From the NCBI GenBank assembly GCA_013398295.1, contig VZSF01007805.1, positions 298,186 to 362,185 of the forward strand: DNA of 64,000 nucleotides, read 5' to 3'. The DNA comes from Chionis minor (Eukaryota > Chordata > Aves > Charadriiformes > Chionididae). Below are positions 24,400-36,115 of this stretch, piece after piece; within the stretch, counting starts at the first letter, position 1; each line of letters starts with the position of its first letter. The notes under the pieces were generated by a model. It was not told where the DNA came from. It saw nothing but the letters and a program-made list of their open reading frames with translations, and did not search any database. Made by a program: the position numbers and the translations under genes.

Positions 24400-25890
24400 T
24401 TTCATCTTGAAGGTAACATCATAATATTCAGGATTTTTGGGTTCCCCCTTCCTCCCCCCTGAGAATCTTAAACATAAAACACTGTTCTGCACACTTGTGT
24501 TTTATAAAGTCTGGATTTAGAAGGGATGTGGGATACTGGATGTCCTTTATTCTATGTTGGTATTAGGGGAGCTGCAGTTCTAGTTTTAGCTTCAGTCCTT
24601 TATAAACCATACCAGTATAATGTTGTTCAACCAAAAAAACCCAGCCATTACATTTGTACTATTTAAGCACATTTGACAAGTGGGACTAAAGCAGCGAATA
24701 CTGTCGTTTCTATTAAATGCCACTACTTTAAGCTAATTGGCAGTACGCTTTTCTACTCACCAAGCAGTTTACTAATTCAGGTAACTCCTCAGTCATCAAA
24801 GGCTGCTTCTTTGGTTGCACCACAATCATTGTGACATTTCCAGGTAAGAGTATTTGGCAGAGATAGCTCAAGGGTTCATTCTTTTCAGAATGTTTACTTT
24901 ACCTGACATATCTTTCCTGGGTGCCACAGTGATTAGTCATCTGTATATTATTTAAGAGAAGCTAAGGACTACTATTCTCTCCCTATAAGAAACAGCTAGG
25001 GGGTGTGTAATATAAATAAATAATAAAAAAACCTTGGGACTGAAGAAGACATGTAAAGAGAGAATTAAAGTAAGTTGCACAGCAAACAAAACTGTGTAGG
25101 ACAGCGTGCACATGTGTATTCTGGGTAGGGCAGAGAATATTGACTACCATCAAGATTGCCTGAAAGTTCTAACTTATAAACTACTGTAAACAATATTTTT
25201 TAAAATTTATTTTTAATCTTCACAGACTTTAACTGTTTGGATGGTTATTTTTCATATTGGGCTTCCTCTGGGGGCAAAACATTTGGAATGACTACAATCA
25301 ATATGATTTGGCTGGTTCGGGAAAGGAAGTGATTATGTGTTGTTCCAGGTAAAATTTTGAGCACTCCCCCCACCCCTCTCTGAATTGCATCTTTCTTTTG
25401 TTATTTCAAAATGCCATCATAATCTACCATCAAACTGTGATCTTCTGTCCTTGAAGTACTGGTTCCTTTTCAGAAAGATGCTATTGTTGCTTTATTCCAT
25501 GAGCTGAAATGATAGAGGTCTGTACAGTGACTCTAAATATTTCTGGTGATGCCACTGAGCCATGGACTTATCAGTAGGATTTCATGCTATGACATTTGTG
25601 GAGAGCTGGATAGTTCTGAATTTTTAGAAACCTGGTAATTTACAAATAAAACCTGAAATTGCAAGCTGAGAGTTGAAAATCAGGGTGAAATCTGCTGGAT
25701 ATAGCATGGACAACACTCACTTAATGAGCAGTTCAAATATTTCAAATCCAGTATTTTATTTTATTTTCCTCTTGTTAAGTGTGTGTCTTCAGGCCCTTTT
25801 TATTGCATGCTTTTCAAAACTTGCTCCAGAGACAGAATTAGTAATTTCCTCCTAGATTTCTGTATAGCAGTCAACACTAGTGTTTCACAA
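24400..25890. other. Non-coding stretch, no gene seen
   Basis: Contains C-rich runs near 24,443-24,460 and 25,365-25,375 but nothing identifiable as a gene or family repeat. Confidence 0.55.
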
Positions 25891-25899
25891 ACCATTAAT

Positions 25900-26032
25900 G
25901 AAGTTATTTTCACAACACCTCAGTGAAATGAAGAGGAATTATTGTCCTCATTTGACAGATGGAGACTGGGACAGAGTAATTCAAGGTTGAAAGTACCTGC
26001 TAATTTGGGAACCCAGTCTGAGACATCCTGCT
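25900..26032 (+). repeat. MIR-like SINE relic
   Basis: The order of landmarks fits a MIR/CORE-type SINE 3' half: CACAACACCTCAGTGA (compare 'cacaac.accctgtga'), TTATTGTCCTCATTTGACAG (compare 'ttat.tccccattttacag'), ATGGAGACTGGGACAGAG (compare 'atgaggaaactgaggcacagag') and finally GGAACCCAGTCTGAGACATC (compare 'gaacccaggtctg'). The high divergence indicates insertion long before the CR1 copies. Confidence 0.55.
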
Positions 26033-26039
26033 CCAATCT

Positions 26040-27130
26040 TTTTCAGAATATTTAACATTGGGTAGTAAGTTGAAAGCACAGCTCCCTTTAACTTCAGCAG
26101 CATTTGTGAGTGGTCAGCACTTTGAGCAAGGTAGACACCAGGTTTCAAGTTGGGTGTGCACGTGAGGAACATACAATTGATAGATGACCTTGTGTGAAAA
26201 GCTTGGGTTTAAGAAACTTGTCCTGTATCTCGTAGACTGTCTTGTGACAAAAACAGATGTAGACTCCAAACTCCTCAGGGCAACTTTTAAACTACCTTAA
26301 GTAGGAGACTGTCTTTTTTTTTTTTTTGTTCTCCCTTTCTTCCTGCATTCCTTGCTCATTACTTAACTCTGAACCTTGGCAATGCTCAGCAATGCACAGG
26401 GCAGCCCTTCTCATTGTCAGGCAGCAGCCTTCTGCCCTGCATTGGTTCATCCTGCAGACAAGTCCATACCATGCGCTGCATGGAGCAGTGACATTGTGGA
26501 AAACTCAGTTTGTGATTAGATAACTAAGTTGCATGGTCTGTTTACCAAATGCCAAACTCTTGTCCTGTCTTTGATCACAAACAACTAAAGTCTGAGGTGT
26601 GTCAATATAGAGAACCACAGAGTACTAATAAGGTGGCAAGTATACTGGCATATAATGGCTCTGCATATGTTAGTGTAGGCAGATATAGTTTGAACAGTGA
26701 TGTTTACTTCTTAACTGTACTGCTTTCCCCCCATTCCCCCATCTCTTGTCCCTTGTTTTATGTCTAGATACCCATTATAGGGTAGGGGCTACTATGTTTT
26801 GCTTGTATGGAATTAGTATAGTGTGGCCTTGATCAAGGGACCTGGGCTGCTCTGACAGAATCTTTCTTCATTCTCATTATTTATGTTATCATCTGAAAAA
26901 AAAAAAAAAGTCTCAACTACTTAATTGAAATATTTGCTATATAGACTGTCCTCTGTGGACGTCAGAGGTCGTGATCAGTGACAGTTTGCTATGTGTATTG
27001 CCCACCTAGAATGCTGTAGGGAGAATTGCAATTTGTTCACTAACTTTTGTTTCTCTTAAGTGAATTTAATGTGTTCTATACTTTTCAATTTACTAAAGTG
27101 CTAGTAGTTTATTAAAACAGAACATTAAAT
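26040..27130. other. Non-coding stretch, no gene seen
   Basis: Contains homopolymer runs (T14 near 26,314 and A14 near 26,896) and two short plus-strand frames without recognisable character. Confidence 0.55.
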
Positions 27131-27139
27131 TGACCTGTA

Positions 27140-27240
27140 TACCTGTATCAGAGGACTGTTGTGAAGATTAATAATTAGATAATGTTTGTAAAGCACTTTT
27201 TATAAGTGAAAAGTGCTATAAAGTGCTAAGTATTATTATT
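27140..27240 (+). repeat. MIR-like or CORE-type SINE 3' end
   Basis: TGTTGTGAAGATTAATAATT, AGATAATGTTTGTAAAGCAC, AAGTGCTATAAAGTGCTAAG and TATTATTATT follow the order of an ancient amniote SINE tail ('gttgtgaggattaaatgagataatgtttgtaaagcgctt...gctataagtgctaagtattattatt'). The terminal ATT repeat marks the 3' end, so the copy is oriented with the plus strand. Confidence 0.6.
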
Positions 27241-27249
27241 GCAGCATGA

Positions 27250-28750
27250 TAGAGATCACAAAACACAAGTGAATTAGCTCTAAGTTTAATCCTTATAAGG
27301 CAAAGCATACCAGGGGCAAAATAACATTACAGTTATTTTTCTTACATCCAGCACTTCATTAACTACCACACAGGGTTATATAACTCTGTGAGAGTCTAAC
27401 TTAGTAAAGTTTATAATCATAGCATGAAAAGTTCTCACGGGTTTTGCAGGCAAGACTTGTACGTAGAGCCTTTAAGGTCACCCAGAGTTCTTCCAGCTAT
27501 GCAGCATTAGTGCCTCCAGTTGCATGTGGGGACATCGCTGCCCGCTTTGGCTCTCTCCAAGTTAACCCCTGTTGCAGAAATGCCTCTGTCTAGGTTAGGT
27601 AATACATGTCACTAAATACAGGTCTTCACTGCATGTAAAGTGGCATAATGCCTTTGAACAAATACAGACATCCATATCTTCTCAAGATTTTACTATGCTT
27701 TCTCTCACCAGCTCTTTTCCAAAGTCTCAGTCGCTCCTTAATCTCTGCTTTTCCTCTAAATTTTTACTGAAGATGGGAGGAAGACGCACCCCAGCAGATC
27801 CGTTGTTTGTTTTCTGGCTCTACTCAAGGCTTTAATGGCTTTGAGAAAGTCAGCACTTTCTTTCTGCTTTAATTCTCACTTACTGCTTATCTTGCTGCAG
27901 GTGGCCTATTGCTACTGCTGCAATCATTGCTTTTCCTGAGGATGCCATAAACACAGAATATTTTCTCAAGTCCAATTCTGGTGCTGTCTGTTTTCTGCTC
28001 CATCCTCTGTAGGACAGTCTTGAGCCAAAACCTTGAGAAGTAGCATTAGTTGGTATAGTTACCTGCTGTTTTCTGACAAAAGGAATGTGAAGTAGCCGCC
28101 TCAAAGAAGTGGTGTGCCAAAACTTTGGAAGACTGTCTGTTAAGAAAAATTATATGCCTCTTTCAATTGGATTTAACTTCTCCTGGGCAGCTTGACTTTT
28201 TTTTTTTTTTGAGAGGGAGAGAGAGATGGGTGGCAGCGTGTTTCATGTTTGTTTCTTTTCCCCCTTCCTTCCCGTCTTCCTACAAGAACTGTCAGTAAAC
28301 AGCCTCTTAAATCCTGGCTGCTGGTATGTGGACTGACTCTACAATTCCATCTTAATTTTACACTAGCCATCCCAGTCTGACTGAAGCATTCCTCTGTCTT
28401 ATCTTTTAAAAAAAAAAAAGGCAAAATACACACCAAGGCACCGTGTCCGTCGTTACAGTTTGTATCCATATTACTGCGGTGAGTTTAGTGCATTTGTTTG
28501 CTTCTGAAATGTGCAGAATGTGTGTTAATATGTTGGGTCTTACATGGCAAATGCTGAAGAGAAACCAGTTACTCTGAGCACCAGGTACATGAGCTTCAGG
28601 AGAACAATTTCTGGACACCTCAGGCACGTGTTTGTCAGGATCTAATTGCAGCTCATAGAGCAAATCTGTAAAGCACCTGTGCTGGGAGAGACCTGCAATC
28701 TACAGAACTCACAAGATCATAGCTTGTTGTCCACACTGTCTTTAGACATC
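27250..28750. other. Non-coding stretch, no gene seen
   Basis: No feature could be supported apart from T and A runs at about 28,197-28,210 and 28,408-28,419. Minus-strand frames of 98 and 85 codons partly encode those runs and are not credible. Confidence 0.5.
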
Positions 28751-28760
28751 CTCAACATAC

Positions 28761-28868
28761 CTTGCTTCAGGCAATCTCCGAAAGGTGACGTTGGGGTCCT
28801 CTGTAAGGAGGACTCCATCTGCCTTCATGTCCAGATATTTGCTGTGGCACATACGGTTACCACATGGG
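28761..28868 (-). CDS. Unidentified candidate 108-nt exon, phase-symmetrical
   Basis: Reading the minus strand, a strong acceptor (CCTCCACCTGTTCTAG) precedes 28,868, and a good donor, AAG|GTATGT, follows 28,761. The interval is 108 nt and starts and ends in the same codon phase, so it could be skipped or included without changing frame. The open frame gives a plausible hydrophilic peptide, including CGNRMCHSKYLDMKADG and LTEDPNVTFRRLPEAR, with two Cys and an N-glycosylation-type NVT. I do not recognise the family and found no neighbouring exon. The surrounding 370 bp is GC-richer and open in several minus-strand frames, so a chance opening is quite possible. Listed as CDS only because the splice signals and frame agree. 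Confidence 0.2.
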
Positions 28869-28874
28869 CTAGAA

Positions 28875-29305
28875 CAGGTGGAGGCTGGAGAGAACCACAG
28901 CCCTGTGACCTGCCCTGGTCCAGAAGCACATTCCTGTGTGTAAGGGGAGTAGCTGAGGTTGCCATGTGGGACTTGCCCATGGGGTAGCCATGTTGGCACT
29001 TCTGTGGGAAGCAAGGGAGGCAGAGGTGAACTTCATCATAAGCACAGCCCAGTGCCTCTTGTGCATAGCAGTACTGGTAACTTTGGGAGGTGGATATGAG
29101 AGGTGCAGAATGAAAGCATAGATGAACAGGCAAAAAAATTGATTTAGGGACCTGCTCATATATTTCTACTATACTTGTGGGTTTGTGCAGTGGTAGGGTT
29201 TCTGTGTGGGTAACACAATGAGGAGAGGGAACTGTAACTCTGTAAGGGAAAGGGAAGCTCCACCTTACCCAAATTGGAACCAGCTGAGTCCAAAAACCAA
29301 CAGGG
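28875..29305. other. Non-coding stretch, GC-richer, no gene seen
   Basis: Overlapping open frames on both strands (90-102 codons) reflect low stop density in GC-richer DNA. No domain is recognised. Confidence 0.45.
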
Positions 29306-29313
29306 TGGGGAGG

Positions 29314-29363
29314 GGATTATTTATAGTCAAACCAGCAAGGGGAGGATTATTTATAGCCAAACC
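29314..29363. promoter_or_regulatory. Tandem duplication of a MEF2-type site
   Basis: A 20-bp unit, GGATTATTTATAGTCAAACC, at 29,314-29,333 recurs 30 bp later at 29,344-29,363 with one change (TC to CC within TAGTCAAA). Each copy contains TTATTTATAG (29,317-29,326 and 29,347-29,356), which fits the MEF2 consensus YTAWWWWTAR exactly. The sites lie in the same orientation about three helical turns apart. The duplication is directly visible, but binding or enhancer activity is inference. Confidence 0.35.
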
Positions 29364-29374
29364 TGGAAGCAAGG

Positions 29375-30140
29375 TGACAGGTGGTGAGGAGCACTTGGGT
29401 CAGACAAAGACATCTGCTAGGAATGTCAGCAATATAAAGGTAGCCCTGTATCCAGTAGTAAATGATAGGACAGAAATTACAGCTGACCTGGAGGAAGAAA
29501 GATTGCAGAGGCATATTTGGTGGAAGTAACAACGTGTCAGAAGAAGGAATTAACTAAAAGTAGGCATGCTGCCAAAAATAAGATCTATGTACCAATGAGG
29601 AACTTAAAGTCAAAAGCAGGTGAACTAGGTGCCTGGGGATGGAAGAGGGCTGACCTTCACAAAGTAAGTGCAACTCAAACAGTTGATACAAATGCAATAT
29701 TGTAGTACATAATTATTAGTTGGACAGAATAGATCAGATGCTGGAGTATTTCAGTACATGGCTATAAATGATGTAAAACAGACCAGCCATGAGGATGGGC
29801 TGTACCTTTCTGTGGTCCAACCAGGTAATATTTCTCAATGGAAAGGCATAAAGTAACTTGACAGGGAACTGCTTTTCTTCTAGTACAGTGGTTTTATATG
29901 TTTTAGGAGTATCTTAAACTTTGTGTAAGTTCTTTGGTGTTTCTTTGGGGTTATTTTAAAATTCACAAGAAATAATGGTAAGGTTATACTAGTTGTTGCT
30001 TGATCAGTGAAGTGATGCTGAATACCTTATTCTTGTTCTCACTAATGTTGCTTGCTGTTACTCTGGCATTATATAATGTAGACAGAAATGTATGGGGACC
30101 TACTGCTTGAACGTAAAGAAGGGTTAGTGTAAATTAAAAC
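29375..30140. other. Non-coding stretch, no gene seen
   Basis: No supported feature. Confidence 0.5.
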
Positions 30141-30144
30141 TGTT

Positions 30145-30225
30145 TCCCACCTGTGTACTTGTGAGCAATATCAAAGAGGTAGCATTTACCCATCTATAAA
30201 ATGGCTGTATGTGACAACAGGGTAA
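30145..30225 (+). repeat. Possible MIR-like SINE relic
   Basis: ACCCATCTATAAAATGGCTG resembles the MIR 'cctcatctgtaaaatgggg' landmark, preceded by CTGTGTACTTGTGAGCAAT at the distance expected for the 'tgtgacctt.ggcaa' segment. Diverged and short. Confidence 0.35.
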
Positions 30226-30229
30226 GGTT

Positions 30230-31855
30230 CAAAGAACCAGTTTCTTGACAATTCAGATAATTATGCTGAAGATCAACTAGTTATTCAAATAGGCACAAAT
30301 GGATGGCTCTCAGTCATACATGAATTGCCTCAAAGTATCTATCTATACTTAGTAATAGTGGCCACAATGTAATTAGGTTTCATGTCTTTGGGAGAGAGAG
30401 CACAATAACCTCTGTGATTCAACACTGGGAATCCACCGCTGGACTGTTTAAACAATTCTGAAATGTGCTTTGGGACATTTGCCATGTCTAAAACAAGCTT
30501 GATGGGCTAGAAAAATCTCTCATGCTATCTTGTGTTCTGGTCATTTTCTATTTTAAAAATAAATTAATGAAGAAATGTAGAGTTAGAAGAAACCTAGAAA
30601 TAGTCTTCATTTACTGTAGGAGATACTTAGATTTTTAATTCAAGGTGAGGAAAGGTACAAAATGAGGAACTCATAAAAAGGAGAGGAATGTTTGGGAGGG
30701 GGAAGGGAATGACTTGATAGGCAAAAAATACAGAACTGGTCAAAAGAAATTTCATGCCTCTTGTAGTTAGCATATAGAACTCATTTCTGTAAGATATCAT
30801 GGGAGCCAAGCACTTAAGAGGATTGAAAAAGATCTGACATTCGTACGGGTAATGAGAGAATCCAAATTACATTGAGTGGAATAAAAACATTAATAAAGAT
30901 GTAAAACTTAATGCTTGTGGGCAGGAGCCAAACACGTGCGGGTGGGGTTCCAAGGAAACTCCATGCTTGAGGTGATTATTCCATAATTTTTCCCTTGCAG
31001 TTTTTTTGTTTTCCTTTGTAGCAATAGGTATTGATGCAACTGAGGATCTGCTGAGGAGCAATGTTCCCTTGCGTTTATGCTTGTGTAGGCAGGGGAGAAG
31101 AGGGTGCCACAAGAATATGCTCCCATTCAGTGTTCTCAGGAGGAAATGACTTTTAGACAATTCTAGACAACACAAGCAAAGTAACCTTGCTGTAACTGGC
31201 ATCAGGGCCTGGTCACCTCAGTTGCATGGAAGAAAGACTTGGCCAAGTTGTCCTTGGCTCTCAACCCCCCATGGCTGAGCTAGGAGTGAACTCTTTGCGA
31301 TGCGGGGTCCTAGGTGACTTTCTGCAAACCCGTTGTATTTTTGCCCCCATCTTCTCCTTCAAAGTAAATTTATCATTTGAAGTACCTAAATGCATTATTC
31401 ATACTCAAAAGCAATGGTCCCTCATATATAATCTGCCTCATTCCAGCGCTCTGCAGGTCATAGGTTGCAAGTGGTCTGTAAGCGGCAATGCATATTTGGG
31501 CTGTTGCCTGGGGGTCTCAATGCAGCCCCCAGCCTGCCAGATGAGCCAGCACAGCAAATGTGCTTCCCACCCCTGCCCTCCATCAATTTGGGACTGCATA
31601 TAGCCACGTGGCAGTCTGCTCCCCTGACCTCCCTTCTGCATGCTAAGACAGAAAACTTTGGGATTTGCTTTCCCAAACCAAAATGAGAGACTCTTACCAA
31701 TTAAAAATGGCAGTAGATGTCTGTTAATGTTCTTGTTATTTCCAAAGGTAATGCAGTTAATCCTGTCTTCTGCTATTGCTTGACCCTATGGCTGCTTTAG
31801 CCGCTTCTAGGCACTGAATTAATCTGAATGGAAATATGGGCAAAAAAGCACACTA
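30230..31855. other. Non-coding stretch, no gene seen
   Basis: A GC-richer area at 31,230-31,690 holds a 125-codon plus-strand frame and several minus-strand frames that overlap completely. None has recognisable domains, and the 125-codon frame is Cys-rich and irregular. I treat them as chance openings. Confidence 0.5.
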
Positions 31856-31939
31856 GCCACACTGTATTTATTATAGATTTGAGAAGGAAGAAGAAACTGC
31901 TTCGGCACTGCCTCCTTTTCATACTTCATATCTCTAAAA

Positions 31940-32990
31940 GTAGCCAGTTAATTACATTCCATGGTTACTGCTATTGTAATATGTGCTTATTTGAAGTGCA
32001 AAGATAATAATCGATTGTACGCTCTTGACTACAGTATTAATGGTTTCAATACCCACATTGTGTTTACATTTTGCTTTATAACTAACACTGAGCCATTGTG
32101 GCTTTAACGTGTAGTAATTCAGTGAATACTGTCTCCATGTAATGCCCTTGCCATTTCATTCTCTGGTATTAAGTGTTGTTTTTCTAGGAAGGTCTTGAAA
32201 TGTGGGGCATTATGTATGAGTTATGCTAATTTGTTAGGGCAATGAATACATTAATTTCATTAGTAAATGGCCTCAAAGCAATAATTACCAGTGTAGGTGT
32301 GTCAGAAACGATCATGTTCAGTTTTGCCAGTTAATTATTAAGATTTTGTTCTAAGGGACCCAGATTTGACATCCAGCTTCAATTTAGCCATAAATAAAAA
32401 TGCGAAGTATATGGGGCTAAAGAAATCTAGCCAAGAACTTGTTTTGCTCTTAGAAATTTCTACATTTTTGTCTAATTGTGACTGCCAATAAGATGCCAAA
32501 ATAATTAGTGTCAGTGATATGAGGCTTATACTATACCTCCCAAAAAGGCACATCATAATGAAAATAGCAATCGCATTTTCTCATTCCTCTCGTCTCGCCT
32601 TATGTTACAGAATGCTGAATTATTCAATGGTAGTATTACTTGCTAGTGCAGTATTAAATTTGAAATGGCTGCAGTTTATCGTTAAAGCTGAAGGGTGTTT
32701 TTTTAATGGAGTTTACTTCTAATGGCCTAATTAGGTTTCTAAGTTATATCCATGCACTCCTTGAACTCTACATGGCTAACGCTGTAAAGGAAACAAATGG
32801 AGGCACCTGTGCACCTGGGTTACTTTCCGTAGATGTGACCATACTTTTAATTACAGTGGACCTGTTGAGAGCACCTAATAAACCGCTGTTCAGTAATAAT
32901 ATGCTTTTAGGTACCTCACAACTGTAGTTTTTCTGAAGGAAACTTGGAAGAACTGTGTACTTAGGCTGAGATACATTTCTCAATTATTAA
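31940..32990. promoter_or_regulatory. Candidate enhancer block rich in homeodomain, CArG and E-box motifs
   Basis: The block has a texture often seen in vertebrate conserved non-coding elements: no repeats, no homopolymers and many homeodomain cores (TTAATTA near 31,948, TTAATTATTA at 32,331, TAATTA at 32,728). A perfect CArG box, CCTAATTAGG (32,726-32,735), is also a palindromic homeodomain site. Two CACCTG E-boxes lie 8 bp apart at 32,804-32,809 and 32,812-32,817, the paired arrangement favoured by ZEB- and Snail-type repressors. Conservation and activity are inferred, not shown. Confidence 0.3.
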
Positions 32991-32999
32991 AATGGTGGC

Positions 33000-35900
33000 A
33001 AATGAGAATTCTCTGATGTTTTATTTTTGTGGTCTGCTTTGTAAAATAGAGACATAGAAAGGGGGAAAGAGATCCTCTGTTCTCATGACTGAAGTTGTTT
33101 ACAGCTTCTTTCAAAACATGTTTTATGTTTCAAATTGCAAAGCGGAACTTTTCAGATCACTACAGAATAATGCTGGAAAAAATAGGACTGGTAGCTGCTT
33201 ACTGTCTCTCTTTAGTTACATCATCAAACAGGCTGCACCATTGAGTTGTATCATAAGAAAATATATATGGAAGCAAAGGACATACGGGGCTCCCTACATT
33301 TCCCGTCAGTGGACACGGATAACAGCTGGTTACAGCAGCTATTTCAGCTCTGAAATATGTTTTGAGTGCAGGACTCCAGCCAAGCTCATCATATTTAGAG
33401 TGGAGGCCATCATTAGTCCAGTCCAGTAAGTATGTACTCTGCAGAGTTTGCTCCCTGACCTTTTTTCATAATCTCAAGCAGAGTCAGTGACTAATGACAC
33501 TAAATCTAAGAAGCTGGCTGTACAGATCCAAAGAGTGGGTGTCAAATTGTGGCTTTCTTCTTTTGCATGATCAGTAATATTAGTTAAGCTCATATTAGTT
33601 TGCCTTGGGACAGATTTAAGCAAATGCAACTGATCTTACCATGAGTTTTGGCGTGTATCTGGGCAGCCTGGTCATTTTACCTTCTTTCTGGTCAGGCTTC
33701 TGGTAAGTCTAACCACACAAGGAAAATCAACTACTGTGCTATTACTACAGTAATTGCAGGCCAGCATACCCGTTTCTCTTTCTATGTGGCTTTTATTCTG
33801 GACTGCTTCTTTGCTGCTTCAGTATTTGTTTAGAGACTCAGAAGACAAGGGAATGAGATCCTTTCTGTCTCAGATTGTGCCCTTTTCCCAAGATATTGGG
33901 AGGAAAAATGAGTCTTCCTTGTGTTTATTAGGCAACTAAGTGAAATGTATGGACAGTTAGTACTTAAACAAAACTAGAGTGGCACAAATCTATCACAGTG
34001 ATTTAGGAATACTGTTCACCACAAATTCTGAAATATGTAGCAAAATGTAGACAAAATACCTTCTTAAATTTTTTTCCCAAAAGATAAATCCCCTGGGAAA
34101 TCAAGTTTTGTAAAAAGCTGTCGGTAGCAAAGAATTTTTTTTTTTCTCCCAATTATCAAACGTCCTGGTCTTTCAGGGAACAGGTTGCCAGCAAGTCTGT
34201 TACTTACTGACATATTCTTCTTTTTTGCCCTTAGTATTAAGTTTAAACATTTAAGGATTGATTTTAATATTTATGGCATAATTTAATAAAAGTTTAGTGA
34301 TGTAAGGGAGCTGGTTGCAAAGATGTGCTTTGCACATAAGCCCCACTAGAAACTCATTTAGTTACAGAATCAAATGCTAAGTAAAATAAACAGACTTGCT
34401 TTCTACTGACATTTTATAGCCACCTTAAGGGAAAGGTGGGGAGCGGGTTGTGTTGCCATGTGGGTTTAATTCATGAACTTCCACTCATAGTGCTCAAAGG
34501 CAATACGGTAGTTGAGCCAACTTTTGCTGTTAACTCACAAAAAGAGAGAATTTTTTTAATTTTTTTTTTTTTACCAAATACAGGGGCTCAACTGCAGCTG
34601 CAAAGAGGAAATTTAGAATTATCATCATACCAGTATCAGAAGGTCCTTTATATTTATAGCTTCATAAAAGTTCACAGCTAGAGTATTTGCTGCCAACTTA
34701 TAAAAGAACTAATGAAAATTTCTGCAGATTTTTTTCATGGACAGTGATCTCTTAATCCTCTAAATCCTGATGAATTCTTATATTCAAAACATTTGTAAAA
34801 GAGGAGGGAAAAGGACTTTTTGCTTTAATAGGGTAGGTCACACTTCAACTCACTATGGGACAAACTGCTACAGTTTTACTTGGGTAATAATGCCAGACTC
34901 CAAGTGTACCCACTAACACCAAGTTTGTGAAACTAGTATTCAATGGAAAAGAAAAAAAGTTATGACATTATGTTGCTTTTGTGACAGTAAATTGCTGTAT
35001 TGTTTGGATAAACTTTAAAACTTGATTTGTAATCATAACAATGATTATTGCTTCAACATTAAAAAAGACTTGTAATTAAGCAATAAGTTTCTTTCAGATA
35101 AGTAGTATTCAGCAATAATGAAAACCTTGTGTTTTAATGTACCTCAAAGGGTGTTGTAACTCAATAATTCACAGGTTCTCTGAGCTTTTGTGACTAAAAG
35201 CAGGAAGCTTCTTTTATTTACATTCCTAAAACTATGAAAATTATATCAATGTTTTTTCACTCCAGCTGCTGTGGAAAACCATTTCCAAAAGAAAAGTTAG
35301 TGATAGTAATGAGTTAGGTATTTATCAAATCTGAGGGTAATAGGAGTTTTGGTCATTTTTTTTTATAGTTACTGATTATACACACACTCACTTTTCAATT
35401 ATTGTTGTGCTTATGACATCAACGCTGCTCTGAATTTGTCACATCTGCGTTACTGCTCTGTCACTTCTTCCCTGCAACCTCATCCAGTTGGACAAAGCCT
35501 CTCTCAAGAATAGCGTATGGTTTTGAAGTTTCATTCTTAGAAGTTAAACTTGGAAGTATCTTTGAAATTATGTAGTGAGAAATGTTCTGAATTATAATAA
35601 TAGAAGGGTGTCACTTGGTACCACCAGAAGAGAGAGTGCCTGTTTCAAAACACGGATGTTTCCAGCCCTATTGCTGTAAAAGGATTTACCTCTCAAAAAG
35701 AGGAGCTGCCTTAATCAAAGGAGCGAAACTGGAGTCATAGCATCACTCTAATTTTATATTTAAACATACATTCCTTTAGAAGTAAAGTGACTTGCATAGA
35801 TGTGGCACTGGTAACTAGGAGGAAATTGCAACAGATTCTGAAGCTCTGTAAAAAGCAGATTCATTTAGGAACTGTCCTTTGTGGGTGGAACGAGGAGGGG

Positions 35901-36115
35901 AAAAGAGTGGAAAGTGCTGGGGAGGAAAAAACCTCCATTTCACCATGCTGGTTCTTTAGGTTTCCGAGCTTGTGAATAAGGGCAGTGTCTGTATTCTTTT
36001 CATCCATGTAGTTGTGAAAACTTGCTAATTTGAAGAGTAATAATGCAGTGGAATATGACCTCTTTTGTAGATCTGTCTGAGAGACACACCTAGCAGAGCT
36101 GAGCCATTCAGACTG
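33000..36115. other. Non-coding stretch, no gene seen
   Basis: A 114-codon plus-strand frame at 33,085-33,429 is followed closely by a GTAAGT, but it has no recognisable domain and a weak acceptor. The rest is AT-rich with a T13 run near 34,560. Confidence 0.5.

Noticed and set aside
28825..29159. Overlapping minus-strand frames of 96 and 102 codons
   Set aside because: They overlap each other and a third frame in low-stop-density DNA. Only the short splice-bounded segment at 28,761-28,868 was kept, at low confidence.
31226..31603. 125-codon plus-strand open frame
   Set aside because: Fully overlapped by minus-strand frames in GC-richer DNA, Cys-rich and irregular, no recognisable domain and no convincing splice sites.
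33085..33429. 114-codon plus-strand frame ending just before a GTAAGT
   Set aside because: The donor-like site is real, but there is no good acceptor and no recognisable protein features. The CpGs there could equally reflect a conserved non-coding element.
35780..35830. AAAGTGACTTGC resembling part of a MIR
   Set aside because: A single 12-bp landmark without collinear neighbours.
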